Assembly (NCBI GenBank): GCA_963575745.1
Contig: CAUYUJ010012558.1
Location: 143,501 to 207,500, forward strand
Source: Prorocentrum cordatum
Taxonomy: Eukaryota; Sar; Dinophyceae; Prorocentrales; Prorocentraceae
DNA: 64,000 nt
Direction: 5' to 3'
Shown in pieces: positions 20,165-30,474 of the stretch. The notes beneath the pieces are model-generated. The model made no database searches. It saw only the letters and a program-made list of their open reading frames with translations, and was not told the origin of the DNA. The position numbers were made by a program, and so were the translations under genes. Position 1 is the first letter of the stretch; every line of letters begins with the position of its first letter.

Positions 20165-22262
20165 TATGAGGGCCGTTGTTGCCCCCAAGACCCGCCGTAA
20201 AAGTATCTATTTCCCGCGTCGTCGGCCCTGGCTTCGCGCCGCGCGCAGCCCCGTGCGTCGGCGGGCTTCGAGCTCCCTGAAGTTCCACCGCCGTCGTCGC
20301 CAGGGTCGCGCGAGCCCCCGAGCGGCCAGCGGCGTCGCCCCGAGGCAAGGCCGAGACAGGAGGCGGAACATCTGCACGAGAAGAAGCATTCGGGGCGCAG
20401 GGGTCGGGGCGCCGGCGGGGCCCGCGTCGGCTGCGCGGATGAAACGAGATACAAAGCAGGCGCTGGAACGGGAACGGGGGCACGGCGCGCTACGCATCGG
20501 GCGGAGACGCGCCGAACACGCGGCGGCGCCGCGCCCAGTTCAACGCAGCGTCTGCCGATGCAATGCGACGGCGCGGGTGCAAAATGCAATGCGATGTATG
20601 GGGCGCGGCCCGCCCCGTCCGCCGGCCCCGCGGGGGCGGGCGGGGGCGGGGGCAGGGGCGGGAAGGAGGGGGAATTGGGGGGATATAGCGGGCGGGGGGG
20701 CGAGCGCGCGCAGCGGGGGACCGAGCGAGAAAAGGTTACGAGCAGCCTGCGGTGGCTTGAGGTCGCAAGGGCACCCCCGACCGCGTCGCATTTGAATCAG
20801 GCGTCCCGCGAGGGGGTCGCGGAGCGGGTTTGAAGCTTGCGCCGCCAAGGCTCGCTGGGGGGGCGCGCGCGGGCGCAGGCTGGGGGGGGGTCCCAGACGA
20901 CCCCAGCGGGGCTGCATTGGCGTGAACGACGCGAATTCATTCCCGAGTTTTCCAGCTGGCTGGAGGCGCGGCGGCAAACCGCATCGCGCGACATCAGGCC
21001 AGTTTCAGCAAACGCGCAGATCGCGCGTTGCGTTTGTAGCGTTGGCCCCGCGGTTGCTGGCGCGGCATTGCCTGAACGGGCCGCAGATCGATGCGCGGAA
21101 GGAAACATTTGGGGTTTCGCAGCTTGGAAGGGGAACGGAGACAAACCTTGCGACAAAGTGATGACAAAGTGATGACAAAGTGGTGACAAAGTGATGACAA
21201 ATAGGGTTGTCGCGCGTTTTTGTTGCGGACAAAGTGATGACAAAGTGGTGACAAAGTGATGACAAGTGGGGACAAATGGCGCCGCGCGTCGGGCCGTCGG
21301 AAAAAACGGCGGGCAAAAAACGGATTGCGCGCACAACTGCGCGCGGCGTTGATTTCATGCGCGCGCGAGCGAGTTTTTGTGCTCGCGCGAACGCGCGCGC
21401 TCGCCCGCGCGCGAGCCGCACGCGCTGCGGCGGAAGACGCGTCGCGACGGGGTATCTCGCGACCTCGGAATGGCTGCGGCGATGCCCCCGCCGTTTCGGC
21501 GAGTGAATTTCCCCCCGTTGATGAGCTTCACTCGCGCCGCGCCGTCGGGTCCACGAGTTCCCTTGGCGCTCAGGGCGCAGGTCGCCCAGGCCCAGGCCTC
21601 CCCCGTTTGCGCCCGCTTCCTTCGCCAATTTGCCCCGGCCCGCTGCGTTTCGTTTCATGCCACTGCCTATCGAGCGGGCTTGGGCTGAGTTTTCTCTCGT
21701 TGTCGCTTGTGGCATCGCTTGCATGGTTTATTCCCTCCTCGGCCCTCAATGCTCGGACCTCTTCCGCCTGGGAGGTCGCGACCAACCTGCCCGGCGCGGC
21801 GCGCGCGAAACGCTTTGTTCGCGGCGTCGAGGCCGCATTCGCGCGAACAACAAACATCGCGTCCCGACGTCGGGGGGTCAACTCGACATCGCGCGTGGCG
21901 TCATTTCGTTTTTCGGTTCTGATTTACCGCGCGGGGCCCGCCAGCGCCGCCGCGCGGCCGCGCGGCCGCGCGTCGCCGCGCGACAGCTGCGCAGATGCAG
22001 ACGAAGTGCGTTTGTTTTGGCGCCGGCATCGGTTGCCCTTGCTCTGCTAGCCAGGCCGCGCGCGAGAGGCGCCGCAACGTCAGGCGCGTTTTTTTCAATT
22101 AATTGAAGGGTGATATTGCTTGCTTTCGACGCGGCGTTTGGTTGCCAAGGTGGCGCAAAATATGTTCGCCGAGCAGGCGTGGCAAAGTCGCTTGTCCGCG
22201 GCGCTATCTCGCGACGCCTGCGACCCCGAAAAGGAGTCTTGGGCCGTGCAGCGGCCTTCATA
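20165..22262 (-). mobile_element. Introner-like DNA transposon inside gag-pol
   Basis: 2,098 bp with terminal inverted repeats: 20165-20191 (TATGAGGGCCGTTG...) against 22236-22262 (TATGAAGGCCGCTG... on the minus strand), 20 of 27 positions matching. It is flanked by perfect 8-bp duplications ccgtctcc at 20157-20164 and 22263-22270. On the coding strand the ends read ACG|GTATG ... CATAG|GAG, so it carries canonical GT-AG splice sites, each made with one base from the target duplication. Removal as an intron (2,100 bp) or as insert plus one duplication (2,106 bp) keeps frame. The interior is GC-rich with a gatgacaaagt tandem array (21158-21265) and gcgcgc tracts. No transposase is recognised, so it is non-autonomous or decayed. 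Confidence 0.8.
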
Positions 22263-25200
22263 CCGTCTCCGCGGACTCTGGGTCGCTGGTGTGATAGTGG
22301 GATGCACTCAGCTCTGAGTCGCCTACGTCCTGGCCGTCGTTGCTGTCAGAATCGTGCGTGTCCTCCTCCTCGACGGTCTCAGCGACGCTGCGCTCATCCT
22401 TCTCTTCGTGGCTCGCAGTTCCGCTGAACATCTCGTCTGCGAGCTCGTCCTGCTCCTCGGACTGTCCGACGGGGAAAGCACTCACGACCGGAACCGGGAA
22501 ATCCAGCAATGACGCGCACGGATGCCCGGACGCAGCCGGGACCAGCGGCTTGGTCACACCGTTCGCCGTGAAAGTACCGTTCCTGAAGCTGACTGCTGCG
22601 TCCCACTCTGCCATCTCATCAGGACCGATGAGACCTGGCACCTCGGCATCGACCTCGGAGATCACAACCTCGCCCTGCGTACCATTGATGCCGACTATGT
22701 AGCACCACGCACGCTCTGACAAGAGCGGCACGCCTGGGCCGAACTTGAAGTACTCGCGCTGGTTGATGCTGTGGCACGGCACGCCCATGGCATCCAAGGT
22801 CTTCTGCAGCTCGACGTGCCACGGACGTCCACCGACAGCCCGCTTGCAGCCCGTGTCAATCATAGCCAGCCCCGCGGGCAAGACAACAAGCATGACGGAC
22901 TGCTCATCTACCACCTTGCGAGGGCACTCCTCTCGGGTAGTGACCATGTGGGCCGCAGATCCCCCCTTTGCTGCCCAAGGGTCTGCGCCCTTTGCTGCCC
23001 AGGGGCCCGCGCCCCTTTTGACGGCGACGTCCTCCCCAGTCGGAGCGGCAGACGTTAGTCCTGGCACAGCTCCGTCTGGGGTGTTCCTGGGAGGTTCCCC
23101 CTCATCCGTCTTGGGCTTCTCCAGCGTGTAATGGATCACCGACTTCAACGAACACTTCTTGCACTTCGCGAAGATCACGGTGCCGTTTGACTGCCACTTC
23201 AACTCGCCCACAGGATGAACACGCGCAGCCTGCTGCTGCATGGGCTCTGGGTCGAACTTCGCCTTCGGACCTGGGACCAGCCTCTCGCCGTCGAACTGCG
23301 AGTCGTACATGGCTCGGTGCATCTGCTGCTTCTCCAGGTCGCTCTGCGTGGCACCGACACTCATGACGTAGCTCCGTCCAGAGGCGGTGACTACGCGCGG
23401 GACTCCAGATGCAGCTGGAGATGCCGTCGCAGCGGCAGGGGCACCTGAGCTCGCGGCTCCTGGAGGCGCGGGAAGATGGACACGTCGTCGTATTCCCTCC
23501 ATGTTCTTCCACACGCTTCCGACTCCCTGCTGCTCAGGAGATGTGACCAGGACACGCTCTGGCAGAGGTGCCTGCTCACGTCGCTTCTGCAGGCCGTCGT
23601 AGACCTCGCCTGGGTTCAATCGGGCGTGCATCTCCATCTCCTGTTTCTCTATCAGCGCGAGGCGATCCAGCAACTCAGTTTTGTCACGCTGCAAGACCTC
23701 TAGTCGCTTCTTTTCCTCGCCCTTTCTCACTTCCTCGGAGGCTCCTGCCATGACCCAGTCCTCGTCCTTAGGAACAGCGGCGGCCTCCCCAGTCGGAGCG
23801 GCAGACGTTAGTCCAGGCGCAGCTCCGTCTGGGGATCCGTTAGTCTTCAATGCTCCCTTCGCCGACGCCGCCGCTGCGGTATCCACCGCGTATACAGGAT
23901 GGGCCCTCGCAGGGCCGCTGGCTAGAGAGAAGTCCGGCTTCTCGCAGCGGCGCGTGTAGAGATTGAGGCGCACGATACGGTCGTTCTTAGTGATGAAGTG
24001 GATGGTTGCCGGCGGCGCCAGGCAATCCCTAAAGATGTCCTGACGCGGATGCCAGCTGCAGAAGATCTCGTCCATCTCCTCTGGCGTGAACGGCACCTCC
24101 TTATCCTCGCGCCGCTGATCGTTGTCGCCCTCGCTGGCCTCATCCTCCTCGCTGGCCTCATCCTCCTTCTTCACTTCCTTGCTGCTTCTTGCCTTCTTTC
24201 TCTCTTTCTTCTCTTCTTTACTGCTCCTCGCCTTCTTCTTCTTCTTCTCTTTCTTTTCTTCCTTCTCTTCCTTCTCACCGCGGTCTTCTGGTGGACTCCG
24301 CTTCTCTTCCTTCACACCGCGGCCTTCTGGTGCACTCCGCGACCTTGAACGCGAGGAGGCCTCCGCCTCGGGCGGAGGAGGGGCACGGGGCTCACGGAAA
24401 ACAACTCCCCGATCACGCTGGCGGTCGTCACGACGATCTCGATGATGATCTTCACGCTGCTTGGCGTCACGACTCCCGCCTTCACCGCGCCGATCGCCAC
24501 GGGGCTTGGTATCACGATTGCCACCCATCACGATCTTGAACATAGTTGCCGTGATCTCGTCGAGGTCCACCTCAGCCGCCGTGCAAGGCCTCGACGTGGT
24601 CAGCTGCAGACGCACAAGCCGACCCTGGACGAAGTCGAGGCTCTCGAAACGGCCTTGCTTGAAGAAGATAGGCTTCTTGTTCGTCACGCGCTCCACGATG
24701 TGATGGACCGTGGCAAGGTCAGGAAACTCCAACTCCACGCTGTGCCCCTTTGGGTGGGTGTTGGCCAGAATGCGATGGCAACGCACACATGCATCCTCGT
24801 CCTCCTGATCCTCCCCGCGCCTGGCACGGGCGCGCGCGCGTTCATCACTGCTCTGTGCGGGCCCTGGGCCATCGTCGGCGTCCCGGCGTAGGCTCGGCGC
24901 AGGCGTGCTCTTGGGCCTGGGATGCATGATGATCCGCCCTGGAGCATCAGCTCGACCCTCCACCGGATGCCTCTGGGCAGGCACCGACTGGGGAGCACGG
25001 CGCCATGGAGCGCGGCCACGACGCTCCTCGGCACTACCTGCCATGCCAACCCAGTGGACGATCGGTCCATGCACCTGCCTTGGCGCCGGCGGCTTCACAG
25101 AGCTCCGCTGGTTGGGCGACGCTGGCTGGCCACTCTTAGGCCCGATCTTGTTGTGCGGCTCGCGCTCGCCACTCTTCACCTTGGGGCGCTCCGGGTCGCC

Positions 25201-26466
25201 ACGCCAGTGGCCGGGCTGATCGCAGTCAGCACACCGGCTGTTAGCCTTACGCTGGTCCGTCGGCTTCCGACCAGCCTGGAAGGAGCCGCTGGCGTTGATC
25301 TTCTTGGAGTCACGCTGCCGAGGGGCAACGAACCCGCGCTTCTGACGCTGTACTGCCGTCTTCTGCTTGGCCCTCCAGCCGGCCAAGAACGCTTCCTGAA
25401 GATCCTCCGGTGCCTCGTACTCCTCGTCATCTGGCCCGTCGTTGTCCGACGCCAGCTCCTCTTCGACCTCGGCGCCTTCCTCGAAGATGATCCCCTCGCC
25501 AGCTCCGGGGTCTCCATCGTCCTGTTCATCTGCTTCATCTTCGTCGAGCTGCGCCTCCTCCAGGTCGCCGTGGTGTTCATCGTAGTCTTCACCGTTCTCT
25601 ACCTCGTGCACATGCTGGCCAGAGCGTCCTCGCAGCACGTATGGCCTGCGAGCCATGGGAGGGTGCGGATAGCGACCGCCCGAACTCCCGGAGGAGCGTC
25701 CGTGCTCACGCTGCGCCGCAAACGGCGAGCGGCGAGGGAGCACCGAGCGCTTCTCGGTGTCGTGCACCTTCGAGTAGGCTGCCTTCAGCACGACCTCCAT
25801 CCGCTTCGAGTCGTAGATACCGCCACAGTTGAAGAGCACCTGCGCTCGCTCCTTCTGCGACAGTCCAGCGCCACGAAGCATCTTGCTTGCCAGCGCGCGA
25901 TCGCTGATCGCTGAAGTAGGACCCTCGAGCTGCAACTCCATGCGCTTCTTGCGCAAGTACGTGGTCCAATCCACGATGGGCTGCCCAGCTCGACGGTGTG
26001 CTCGCTCCCACTCCTGATGCACCTGATCGAGGCGCTCGTGATCAATCTTCTCGAAGGCGTCGTCGTAGATAGCAAAGATGGTCTCAAGCGTATCCTCGCG
26101 TCGGAGGTCCGACGCATCAAGCACCTCGATGAGCTCCTTGGCTCGACCTGTCACTTGACTGTAGATGATCAGGCCCAGCTCCACATCTGAGAGCTGGTTG
26201 AGGTTGCGGATGACTTCAACCTCCTTGCGCCACTCTCGGTACTTCTTTGTACTCGTACCGACCGCACCATCGAACTCTGGGAGCTTCACCTGCGACAGCA
26301 GTAGACGTGTACGTCTGGGACCGCCGTCGCCACCACGATCCCGATGTAAGGCCAAGAGCTTCCGCTGGGTCTCGGCCATTACGCGCAGGACTGCATGCAG
26401 GTCCGGGGGACCTGTGCCAGCAGAGGACGCAGCCTCCGCATCTGAGCCGTCTTGGCTAGCTGCCAT
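22258..26466 (-). CDS. gag-pro: Gag-protease polyprotein of copia element 1
   Basis: Starts at ATG 26466 (MAASQDGSDAEAASS), 67 bases inside the primer-binding site. Residues about 60-240 form a copia-type capsid region (LPEFDGAVGTSTKKYREWRK ... WTTYLRKKRMELQLEG). A zinc knuckle sits near 409-425 as CADCDQPGHWRGDPERP; the last expected Cys is Arg. A charged linker with Lys/Glu runs follows (about 700-790). The aspartic protease is near 1195-1310 with active site MIDTGC. The ORF as annotated ends at a TGA inside the 2.1-kb insertion. If that insertion is removed, the frame continues ...SAETASSDEEVF into the downstream ORF, so this is the first half of a single gag-pol polyprotein. Confidence 0.9.
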   Translation of the reverse strand: MAASQDGSDAEAASSAGTGPPDLHAVLRVMAETQRKLLALHRDRGGDGGPRRTRLLLSQVKLPEFDGAVGTSTKKYREWRKEVEVIRNLNQLSDVELGLIIYSQVTGRAKELIEVLDASDLRREDTLETIFAIYDDAFEKIDHERLDQVHQEWERAHRRAGQPIVDWTTYLRKKRMELQLEGPTSAISDRALASKMLRGAGLSQKERAQVLFNCGGIYDSKRMEVVLKAAYSKVHDTEKRSVLPRRSPFAAQREHGRSSGSSGGRYPHPPMARRPYVLRGRSGQHVHEVENGEDYDEHHGDLEEAQLDEDEADEQDDGDPGAGEGIIFEEGAEVEEELASDNDGPDDEEYEAPEDLQEAFLAGWRAKQKTAVQRQKRGFVAPRQRDSKKINASGSFQAGRKPTDQRKANSRCADCDQPGHWRGDPERPKVKSGEREPHNKIGPKSGQPASPNQRSSVKPPAPRQVHGPIVHWVGMAGSAEERRGRAPWRRAPQSVPAQRHPVEGRADAPGRIIMHPRPKSTPAPSLRRDADDGPGPAQSSDERARARARRGEDQEDEDACVRCHRILANTHPKGHSVELEFPDLATVHHIVERVTNKKPIFFKQGRFESLDFVQGRLVRLQLTTSRPCTAAEVDLDEITATMFKIVMGGNRDTKPRGDRRGEGGSRDAKQREDHHRDRRDDRQRDRGVVFREPRAPPPPEAEASSRSRSRSAPEGRGVKEEKRSPPEDRGEKEEKEEKKEKKKKKARSSKEEKKERKKARSSKEVKKEDEASEEDEASEGDNDQRREDKEVPFTPEEMDEIFCSWHPRQDIFRDCLAPPATIHFITKNDRIVRLNLYTRRCEKPDFSLASGPARAHPVYAVDTAAAASAKGALKTNGSPDGAAPGLTSAAPTGEAAAVPKDEDWVMAGASEEVRKGEEKKRLEVLQRDKTELLDRLALIEKQEMEMHARLNPGEVYDGLQKRREQAPLPERVLVTSPEQQGVGSVWKNMEGIRRRVHLPAPPGAASSGAPAAATASPAASGVPRVVTASGRSYVMSVGATQSDLEKQQMHRAMYDSQFDGERLVPGPKAKFDPEPMQQQAARVHPVGELKWQSNGTVIFAKCKKCSLKSVIHYTLEKPKTDEGEPPRNTPDGAVPGLTSAAPTGEDVAVKRGAGPWAAKGADPWAAKGGSAAHMVTTREECPRKVVDEQSVMLVVLPAGLAMIDTGCKRAVGGRPWHVELQKTLDAMGVPCHSINQREYFKFGPGVPLLSERAWCYIVGINGTQGEVVISEVDAEVPGLIGPDEMAEWDAAVSFRNGTFTANGVTKPLVPAASGHPCASLLDFPVPVVSAFPVGQSEEQDELADEMFSGTASHEEKDERSVAETVEEEDTHDSDSNDGQDVGDSELSASHYHTSDPESAETV

Positions 26467-26532
26467 GGCGGCCCACGCAGGTGGTCACGACCACCAAAGC
26501 AGAGCACGCAGTGCGTCCGCTGGAGCTTACAA

Positions 26533-26544
26533 GCTCCGCTACCA
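26533..26544 (-). promoter_or_regulatory. Primer-binding site of copia element 1
   Basis: TGGTAGCGGAGC on the minus strand, one base after the 5' LTR. It is complementary to a tRNA 3' end GCTCCGCTA-CCA. The U at position 72 is the hallmark of eukaryotic initiator-Met tRNAs. Element 2 has the same 12 bases. Confidence 0.8.
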
Positions 26545-26545
26545 A

Positions 26546-26728
26546 TGTCAGTGCAGTTCTTTTAGCTCGGACTGCGCGGCAGTCAAAACTGCGGGTGCGT
26601 CCCAGGGCCCTAGGACTAGGGCCAAAACAACGGCGGGCAGCGTGCATGCCACAAAACAAGACAAGCGTGTACATCATGCACACACAGTGGCACGGGCGGC
26701 AGAGGGGCAGGGGAGTGCACTCTTCACA
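26546..26728 (-). repeat. 5' LTR of copia element 1
   Basis: 183 bp. On the minus strand it starts TGTGAAGAGTGCAC and ends CACTGACA, the usual TG...CA ends. It is followed by one T and the primer-binding site. Confidence 0.93.
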
Positions 26729-26733
26729 CTTGC

Positions 26734-27410
26734 TACAACAAGGGGCGCTGACTGAGGAACGAAGGGACTGTTCTGGCCACAGGGGGTCTCGACCGCGAGT
26801 GGGCTCCCCGGCCTTGATCTAAGGAGCGGCCCGAAAACCAGAGCCGCTTTCGAGATTTGTCCTGGATGCCCGGAGAAGACCAGGAGCAAGAAGATGAGGA
26901 GGCGGCACGAGGTCGAACACATCTGGCCTCAGAAAAAGTCCCAGAGGAAACGGGTCGTGGGCCCCGAGGCTTTCCCCAGGCCCGAGGACTGTGAATTCAT
27001 CCTGGGTTGTGTCTTGACTGTCCATGCATGGACCAGGGGAAGGGGCGGCAACCACATCCAGGACCCCCTTTTTACAGGACCACTGCACTTCATATATCAT
27101 GTTAGGAAGAGGGGCAATAGATAGGCAGAGGACATCTCACAGAAGCGGAAGGACGCCGCCGACGACGATGATGATGAAGAAGACAAGGGCGAAGGCGATA
27201 AAGACGATGACGCAAACAAGCAGGATGACGAAAACGGCGACGACGACGACGAAGACGAAGCAAAGAACGAGGCTGCCGCGCGGCGGCCCGCCCGGGCGGG
27301 CCTGCACCTCGTCCATGTCGATGTCCGACCGGTCGAGCTCCGGCGAGTTCATCCTGGGGAGGTGCGCGGGGCCGCCGTGAGGAAAGGAATAATCCGGAGG
27401 GAGAAGACAC
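26734..27410. other. Flank of element 1; (GAC)n-rich tract; no firm gene
   Basis: 26734-27130 shows no gene. 27130-27290 is rich in gac/gat triplets. A small minus-strand ORF over this tract is listed separately. Confidence 0.4.
27137..27352 (-). CDS. Possible small membrane protein (71 aa), doubtful
   Basis: An ATG at 27352 gives MNSPELDRSDIDMDEVQA, a short basic/Gly part, then about 45 almost purely hydrophobic residues (VLCFVFVVVVAVFVILLVCV and on). That would be one or two membrane spans. The hydrophobic part is the reverse complement of a gac/gat triplet tract, so it may be an accident of simple sequence. The acidic N-terminal 18 residues lie outside the tract, which is the only argument for a real gene. 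Confidence 0.2.
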   Translation of the reverse strand: MNSPELDRSDIDMDEVQARPGGPPRGSLVLCFVFVVVVAVFVILLVCVIVFIAFALVFFIIIVVGGVLPLL

Positions 27411-27414
27411 TAAC

Positions 27415-27443
27415 TTCGCGCTTCGCGCTGCACGAAGCGCGAA
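27415..27443. other. Perfect 11-bp hairpin
   Basis: ttcgcgcttcg at 27415-27425 and its exact complement at 27433-27443, loop of 7. Related aagcgcga blocks recur to 27,540. There is no T run after it and no adjacent gene that would make it a terminator. Confidence 0.7.
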
Positions 27444-27934
27444 TAACTTCGCGCTCTCGCGTCGCTCCCCAGGGGAGAAGAGGAGGATGAGGAGGAATTG
27501 GAGCCGAACCGCGAAGCGCGACTAACTTTGCGCCCTCGAGGGCGCCCTTGGAAGTGGTCCTGACGTTGTTCGTGCTTCTTCGGCCTCTGGGGGCGCTACA
27601 CCCGCACGCGTCAGACCATCCCGCAGTGCTTGCAGGCTCCGTTGGGGATCGAAGTTGCACAAGTATCCCTGAGGCCAGCCTGAGCAAAAGTATCCTCCTT
27701 CTCCTCCTTTTTCTCCTTCTCTGGGTCCTCCTCCATTCTCCTTTGCTTCCCCTGCTCGTTCTCTCAATTCTCGTCTGTGCCCATCGTCTTCCCCCTTCTT
27801 CCCTGCCTTGTCCTGTTCCTCCTTCTCATCGTCCTCAACGTCCACATCGTGCTCCCCTCCTTTTCCCCATCCAGCATTCTCAATCCGTTACTACTGCTCT
27901 TCGTTCTCAACAGTATACAATACACTTGCCTCCC
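27444..27934. other. CT-rich sequence, no gene
   Basis: The plus strand is pyrimidine-rich with ctcctt blocks. The frames lack domain signals. Confidence 0.4.
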
Positions 27935-28975
27935 GATCTGGAGCATGCGCGGGCGACAACCGCACACTCTTCATTGTTTCGCTGACTTCGACGGTGGAGG
28001 TGCCAGTATATTGCTTGAAGGGCAACACCCCCCTCACAACATCTGGATCATGCGCGGACACCCCGCGATCACTTTGCATCCGTTTTTGACAGGGACGGCG
28101 GGGGCGGCATCGCATTGCTTGCTGTGTGCTATGCCCACACCTCCCAACCATCCTTCCAAACACAATGCAAAAGGCACTATGCACCTAACTCTGGATCATG
28201 CGCGGACACCTCGTGCTTACATGGCATTCGATTTTTGACAGGGGTGGCGAGGGTGCCGGCATATTGCCTGCTGTGTGCAGGCCCATCATCCGTTCGGAAA
28301 GAAATGAATCAGCATCGTTTTTCCAAGGACGGCGGAGGGGGGGCGGCATACTGCCTGGTGTGCGCAGGCCCCACCATCACTGTCAACAAGAACACCAGCA
28401 CACAACGAGCCCGCTGTCACTTTGCATCGGTTTTTGACACGGACGGCGGGACGGTCGACGTCTTGCCCATTGTGCCGCTCCTGGCGCGCGTGCCGACATG
28501 TGCGGCGCACCTCGCGGGCTTCGCGCACTTGACTGGAGTCTGCATCGGCTCCCGATGGTTGGCGATGGCGGCCCTTTTCCAAACTGAGACTCTATCGGGT
28601 GCTACTTCTGTGCTAGGAGGGCGGGTGGGAACGAGCGAGACGGCTTGTTGCTTGAGGGTAGCTAGATCACTAATACCTGTTCATGAACACCCTCTACCCC
28701 AGGCGACCGGCAGCCAACCCAGACCCAGGCCAAGAGCCACCCAGACATCCCCGGTGCCTCCGAGTCTGGAGCATGCGCGGGCGCCCCGCGACCACTTTGC
28801 ATTCGTTGTTGACAGAGACGGCGGGTTTGCCCTCATATTGCCTGCTGCGCTTAAGCCAACCATCCCGAAACAATACAACATATATTTTGTCTCTGAATCT
28901 GGAGCATGCGCGGGCGCCCCGCAACCACTTTTGACAAGGACGGCGGGGTTGCCCTCAAATTGCTTCCAGGGCGCG
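27935..28975 (+). repeat. Degenerate satellite, units of about 100-150 bp
   Basis: The header ctgga(g/t)catgcgcgg occurs at about 27937, 28041, 28191, 28765 and 28898. The block tttttgacagggacggcgg (with variants) follows most headers and also occurs alone near 28230 and 28430. Intervening sequence varies. Open frames across it are short. Confidence 0.75.
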
Positions 28976-29340
28976 CCGGCCAACCACCCTCGTCAACTTA
29001 CAATACAAAAGGCATGATGCTTCCACTTTGCATTGGCTTTTGAACGGGATTATCGGTTGCTATCTACGTGTTGGGAGTGCGGGTGGGAGTGAGCCAGACG
29101 GCTTGTGCCTTGTGAGCAGGAGGTGTCTTAACCACTCCCATCACCCCCTCCCCCTGGGCCTGGACGGGGGGGGGGCTGCGAGGGGTCAGAGGGTCCAAAA
29201 AGGCCCCAGCGAGAGAACAAAAATCAGAGTGAGGGCGCCGAACGGTCATTCACTGTCCATGGGCGCGTGGCTGAAGTGAGGTTCTGCGGTGCGGATCGAG
29301 CTCTCATGCCTTAAGAACAAATGTTGTGAATCCCCCCTCT
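28976..29340. repeat. Spacer with dispersed repeat shared with 7996-8062
   Basis: 29,228-29,300 is an inverted, diverged copy (roughly 85% by eye over 67 bp) of 7996-8062. The rest shows no gene. Confidence 0.6.
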
Positions 29341-29426
29341 TTCAATTGAAGTGCCCCCTCTCGGGGCTCGCACCCTGATTTCTTCTCAGGGGAAGCCTGG
29401 TGTCACCAAACTGGGCAGTTCGGCCC

Positions 29427-30472
29427 CGAGCAACAACAACACCAACAACACAAACAACAGCCACAGCAACAGCAACAACAACAGCAACAGCTACAGCAGC
29501 AGCAGCAACAATAACAACAATCACTGTAAGACTGTTCGCTCTTATCTGCTCGAGTGTCATTCATCGTGAATTCCCCCAACTCTCGATACCCGCAGGGGGG
29601 GTGATCTTTCTTTCCTGCAGGGGGTGGCCCGGCAAGCGGCGGCGCGGCCGCGGACCGTTGGCTTGGCCAGCGGCAATTCGGCGGCAACCCGACCACAAGA
29701 GGGACTGACAGGGGACCGACCACGACGACGACGACGACGACGACGACAATGACGACGGCGACGACGAGCGAAAGCGAGAGCGAGAGCGACAGCCGGGCCA
29801 CGAAGGGCAGGAGGAGGGCCACGAAAAGCGACAGCGGGGCCACGAGCGGCATGCGTATGGGGCCACGAAGGGCGCGAACGAACGGGGGCCACGAAGGGCA
29901 GATAATGCGGGGCCACAGGGGGCAACGACGGGGCCAGTGTGGGTAGCAACGGGGCCACGTAGGACAGCGAGGGGGCGACAAAGGGCGACAGCGGGGCCAC
30001 GAAGGGCAGGCATATGGGGCCACGACCAGCGCGAACGAGAGGGGGACACGAAGGGCATACATGTATAGGGTCTCAGAGGGCAAGAAGGACGGGGCTACTG
30101 AAGGCCACAACGGGGCCACGATGGGCAGCGAGGGGGCCACGAAAAGCGATAGCGGGGCCACAAAGCGCATGCATATGGAGCCACGACGGGCCCGAACGAA
30201 CGGGGGCATCGAAGGGCATACGTATATGGGGCCACGAAGGGCAACGAGGGGGCCACGAAGGGCTGCAACGGGGCCACGACGGGCAGCGAGGGGGCCACGA
30301 CGGGCTGCAACGGGGCCATGAAGGGCCAGCAGGGGGCCACGAAGGGCTGCAACGTGGCCACGAGGGGCAGCGAGGGGGCCACGAAGGGCTGCAACGGGGC
30401 CACGAAGGGCAGCGAGGGGGCCACGAAGGGCTGCAACGAGGCCACGAAGGGCAGCGAGATCCCGATTCCTAA
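29427..30472 (+). repeat. Composite repeat copy 1: (AAC)n, conserved block, minisatellite
   Basis: (AAC)n at 29427-29525, then a block beginning aagactgttcgctcttat and containing ctcgatacccgc and ctttctt (29528-29615), then from about 29760 a minisatellite of about 20 bp, ggggccacgaagggcagcga and variants, to 30472. The same three parts in the same order recur at 31738-32790. Confidence 0.85.
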
Positions 30473-30474
30473 GT

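Larger units (their letters stand above)
14899..26728 (-). mobile_element. Full-length Ty1/copia LTR retrotransposon, element 1
   Basis: Complete element with LTRs 14899-15081 and 26546-26728, flanked by 5-bp target duplications cttgc at 14894-14898 and 26729-26733. The order on the minus strand is LTR, primer-binding site, gag, protease, methyltransferase-like module, integrase, RT, RNase H, LTR. Integrase upstream of RT defines Ty1/copia. The two LTRs differ at 2 of 183 positions, so insertion was recent. Coding is nevertheless damaged: two frameshifts, an in-frame TGA, a changed RT catalytic residue, and a 2.1-kb insertion that may be spliced. It is likely non-autonomous now. Confidence 0.95.

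Noticed and set aside
22340-26459. Plus-strand ORFs across the gag-protease gene of element 1
   Set aside because: Shadows of the real minus-strand gene.
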